DNA of 8,154 nt from Alphaproteobacteria bacterium (GTDB lineage: Bacteria; Pseudomonadota; Alphaproteobacteria; Micropepsales; Micropepsaceae), in NCBI GenBank assembly GCA_019508105.1, contig JAEKMB010000109.1, positions 1 through 8,154 on the forward strand. Reading direction: 5' to 3'. Below the pieces are notes generated by a model that saw only the letters and a program-made list of their open reading frames with translations, did not search any database and was not told the origin of the DNA. Positions 6,971 to 8,154 of this stretch are shown here, piece after piece (position 1 is the stretch's first letter; each line of letters begins with the position of its first letter). Made by a program: the position numbers and the translations under genes.

Positions 6971-6973
6971 TAG
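6971..6973 (+). other. In-frame amber codon inside the histidine kinase gene
   Basis: TAG lies in ...EFIAR-TAG-AYRPAYMV..., within the membrane domain, with identical frame on both sides. TAG is used as a genuine stop by the DUF971 and tetR genes in this window, so global reassignment of amber is unlikely. Confidence 0.9.
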
Positions 6974-6991
6974 GCCTATCGTCCCGCTTAC

Positions 6992-8154
6992 ATGGTGCAC
7001 ACCATCTTCGCGCTGGGCCCGCTGGTGGCCCTGCTGGTGTGGCAGGGCGGGCTCTATGCCGACAGCGCCGCCATCCTCTGCGTGCTGTTCGCCTGCGTCC
7101 TGATCAGCTATTGCCAGGGCATGGCGCGGCTGCTGGATGAGAGCTTGCTGCTTCGCAATGAGAATGGCCGGCTGGTGATCCGCCTGCGGCAGGAGAAGAG
7201 CGAGGCGCTCCAGGCCCGCGACGCCGCCGAGGCCAGCGCCCATGTCAAGTCCGCCTTCATCGCCAACATTTCCCATGAGCTGCGCACACCGCTAAACGCC
7301 CTGCTGGGCATGGCGCAGCTTCTGGAACGCGCCGAGATGCCCAAGCAGCAGAGCGACCATGTGAAGGTGATGCTGCAGGCGGGCCGCGGTCTTCAGACCC
7401 TGATCGACGATGTCATCGCCCTGACCCGCGACGATGTGGATCAACTGGAAGACGAGGATTGCGATCCCGCCCAAGCGGCGCGGTCGATCGCCCGGCTGCT
7501 CCAGCCGCGCGCCTGGGAAAAACGCCTGCGCCTGACCTTGAGTGCGCCCCTGGGCCTGCCGCGCGTGGCGGCCGATCCGCGCAAGGTGCGGCAGGCCCTG
7601 CTCAAGCTCACCGACAATGCCCTGAAATTTACCGAACGCGGACTGGTGGAGATCCGCCTGGAAGCGACCGATGACGGCCGCTCGGTCCGCTTCTGTGTCA
7701 CCGATACGGGCCTGGGCCTGTCACCGGAAACCGCTCACCTGCTGTTCAAGCCCTTCACACCAGGCGACAATTCCTATGCCCGCAAGCAGCAGGGCGCAGG
7801 CCTTGGGCTTGCCGTGGCCAAGCGCGTCGTCGAGCAGGCCGGCGTCACAATCGGCTTTAGCAGCAAGCCGGGCGAAGGTTCTCAGTTCTTCTTCACTCTG
7901 CCTGCCAGCGGCACCGCCGCCGGCACCGGTCAGACCCAAGGCGATGAAGGCCGCTATGCCGCGCCCGCCGGCCTGTCGCTGCTGCTGTTCACCCGCATTC
8001 CGGCCGTGGCCGAGACATTGGCCGGCCTGCTGGAGCCGTTCGGCAATACCCTGGTGCAGGCGGGCAGCATGGCGGAAGCCGCGGAGCGCGCCGGCAAGGA
8101 TCATTACGACGCCATCATCAGCGGCGCCGGCGATGCCGACATGCTGGCCGCCTC
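6992..8154 (+). CDS. Possible separately translated kinase half of the interrupted histidine kinase (3' partial)
   Basis: If the amber codon terminates translation, the first in-frame ATG downstream is at 6992, only 18 nt after the stop, and would begin MVHTIFALGPLVALLVW. It would encode the last two TM segments, the linker, HisKA, HATPase and receiver-like parts, that is, a complete kinase core lacking the first four TM segments. There is no Shine-Dalgarno at a useful distance, so expression would need reinitiation after the nearby amber. A later in-frame ATG at 7121 also lacks a ribosome site. This is an alternative reading of the gene listed as interrupted, not an additional gene. Confidence 0.35.
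   Translation, partial: MVHTIFALGPLVALLVWQGGLYADSAAILCVLFACVLISYCQGMARLLDESLLLRNENGRLVIRLRQEKSEALQARDAAEASAHVKSAFIANISHELRTPLNALLGMAQLLERAEMPKQQSDHVKVMLQAGRGLQTLIDDVIALTRDDVDQLEDEDCDPAQAARSIARLLQPRAWEKRLRLTLSAPLGLPRVAADPRKVRQALLKLTDNALKFTERGLVEIRLEATDDGRSVRFCVTDTGLGLSPETAHLLFKPFTPGDNSYARKQQGAGLGLAVAKRVVEQAGVTIGFSSKPGEGSQFFFTLPASGTAAGTGQTQGDEGRYAAPAGLSLLLFTRIPAVAETLAGLLEPFGNTLVQAGSMAEAAERAGKDHYDAIISGAGDADMLAA

Larger units (their letters stand above)
6548..8154 (+). pseudogene. Membrane sensor histidine kinase with receiver-like tail, interrupted by an in-frame amber codon (3' partial)
   Basis: ATG 6548 has AAGGA eight nt upstream and is preferred to GTG 6530. Codon 142 is TAG (6971-6973); the same frame is then open for 393 codons to the right edge. 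Read through, the protein has about six TM segments (about residues 30-47, 51-68, 97-116, 121-138, 149-165, 172-191), a coiled-coil linker (about 192-236), a HisKA domain with FIANISHELRTPLNALLG (phospho-acceptor His243), and a HATPase domain: N-box LTDNALKFT (Asn357), G1 VTDTGLGL (Asp386), F-box FKPF, G2 GAGLGLAVAK (from Gly416). From about residue 475 a receiver-like fold begins (GLSLLLF, YDAIISG) and is cut by the edge. The amber splits TM4 from TM5 with no frame change; CAG (Gln) to TAG is the simplest origin. It could be a recent nonsense mutation, a sequencing error, or readthrough. Confidence 0.7.

Noticed and set aside
6971..6973. Amber codon as a sign of a changed genetic code or pyrrolysine
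   Set aside because: TAG ends two other genes in this window at positions where readthrough would enter antisense sequence of a real gene, and a kinase membrane segment is not a known pyrrolysine context.
6497..7276. A 259-codon minus-strand open frame opposite the kinase 5' region
   Set aside because: The plus-strand frame has TM segments and the H-box across the amber site, while the minus frame is rich in Gln, His and Gly with no domain; it also crosses the kinase start region.
1..8154. Search for tRNA, rRNA, CRISPR, insertion sequences or long direct repeats
   Set aside because: No cloverleaf-like sequence, regularly spaced repeat, transposase motif or long repeat was seen by eye; nearly the whole window is occupied by identified genes.

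Overview
The window is a dense, GC-rich chromosomal segment, most likely from an alphaproteobacterium. This is inferred from the four-gene run CnoX/YbbN thioredoxin, Lon-substrate-binding-domain protein, Trm112-like protein and DUF971 protein, from a class I (archaeal-type) lysyl-tRNA synthetase, from a membrane-type class 2 PyrD, and from the style of the S24 repressor. I cannot place it to genus. I see no rRNA, tRNA, CRISPR array, insertion sequence or phage structural gene, and no gap above 100 bases.

Layout. Positions 3-1726 (+) hold four tightly coupled genes: the C-terminal TPR part of a CnoX-type thioredoxin (cut by the window edge), a stand-alone Lon N-terminal-like domain, a 64-residue Trm112/UPF0434 protein and a DUF971 protein. 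Each start overlaps the previous stop. This operon ends stop-to-stop against a TetR-family regulator (minus), where one CTAG supplies both stop codons. The TetR gene lies 31 nt downstream of pyrD, so pyrD-tetR probably form a minus-strand operon. Divergent from pyrD, across 76 nt, is an HTH-S24 peptidase (LexA/CI-like) repressor gene. The gap contains an AT-rich, symmetric dyad ending two bases before the repressor start; it is the clearest regulatory element here. Next, convergent, is a minus-strand pair: class I lysyl-tRNA synthetase followed by an exported TPR-like protein, coupled through an ATGA overlap. Divergent from lysK, a multi-TM sensor histidine kinase with a receiver-like tail runs off the right edge.

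Themes. The left operon looks like housekeeping proteostasis/translation support; pyrD and lysK are core metabolism and translation. The accessory interest lies in regulation: (i) the S24 repressor keeps the Ser/Lys autoproteolysis dyad and an Ala-Gly site and sits beside a two-half-site operator that could also control pyrD; (ii) the histidine kinase has an in-frame amber codon in its membrane domain while all downstream kinase motifs remain intact; (iii) its C-terminal receiver-like domain lacks the phospho-acceptor Asp. I found no convincing wholly new system; these three points are what merit a second look.
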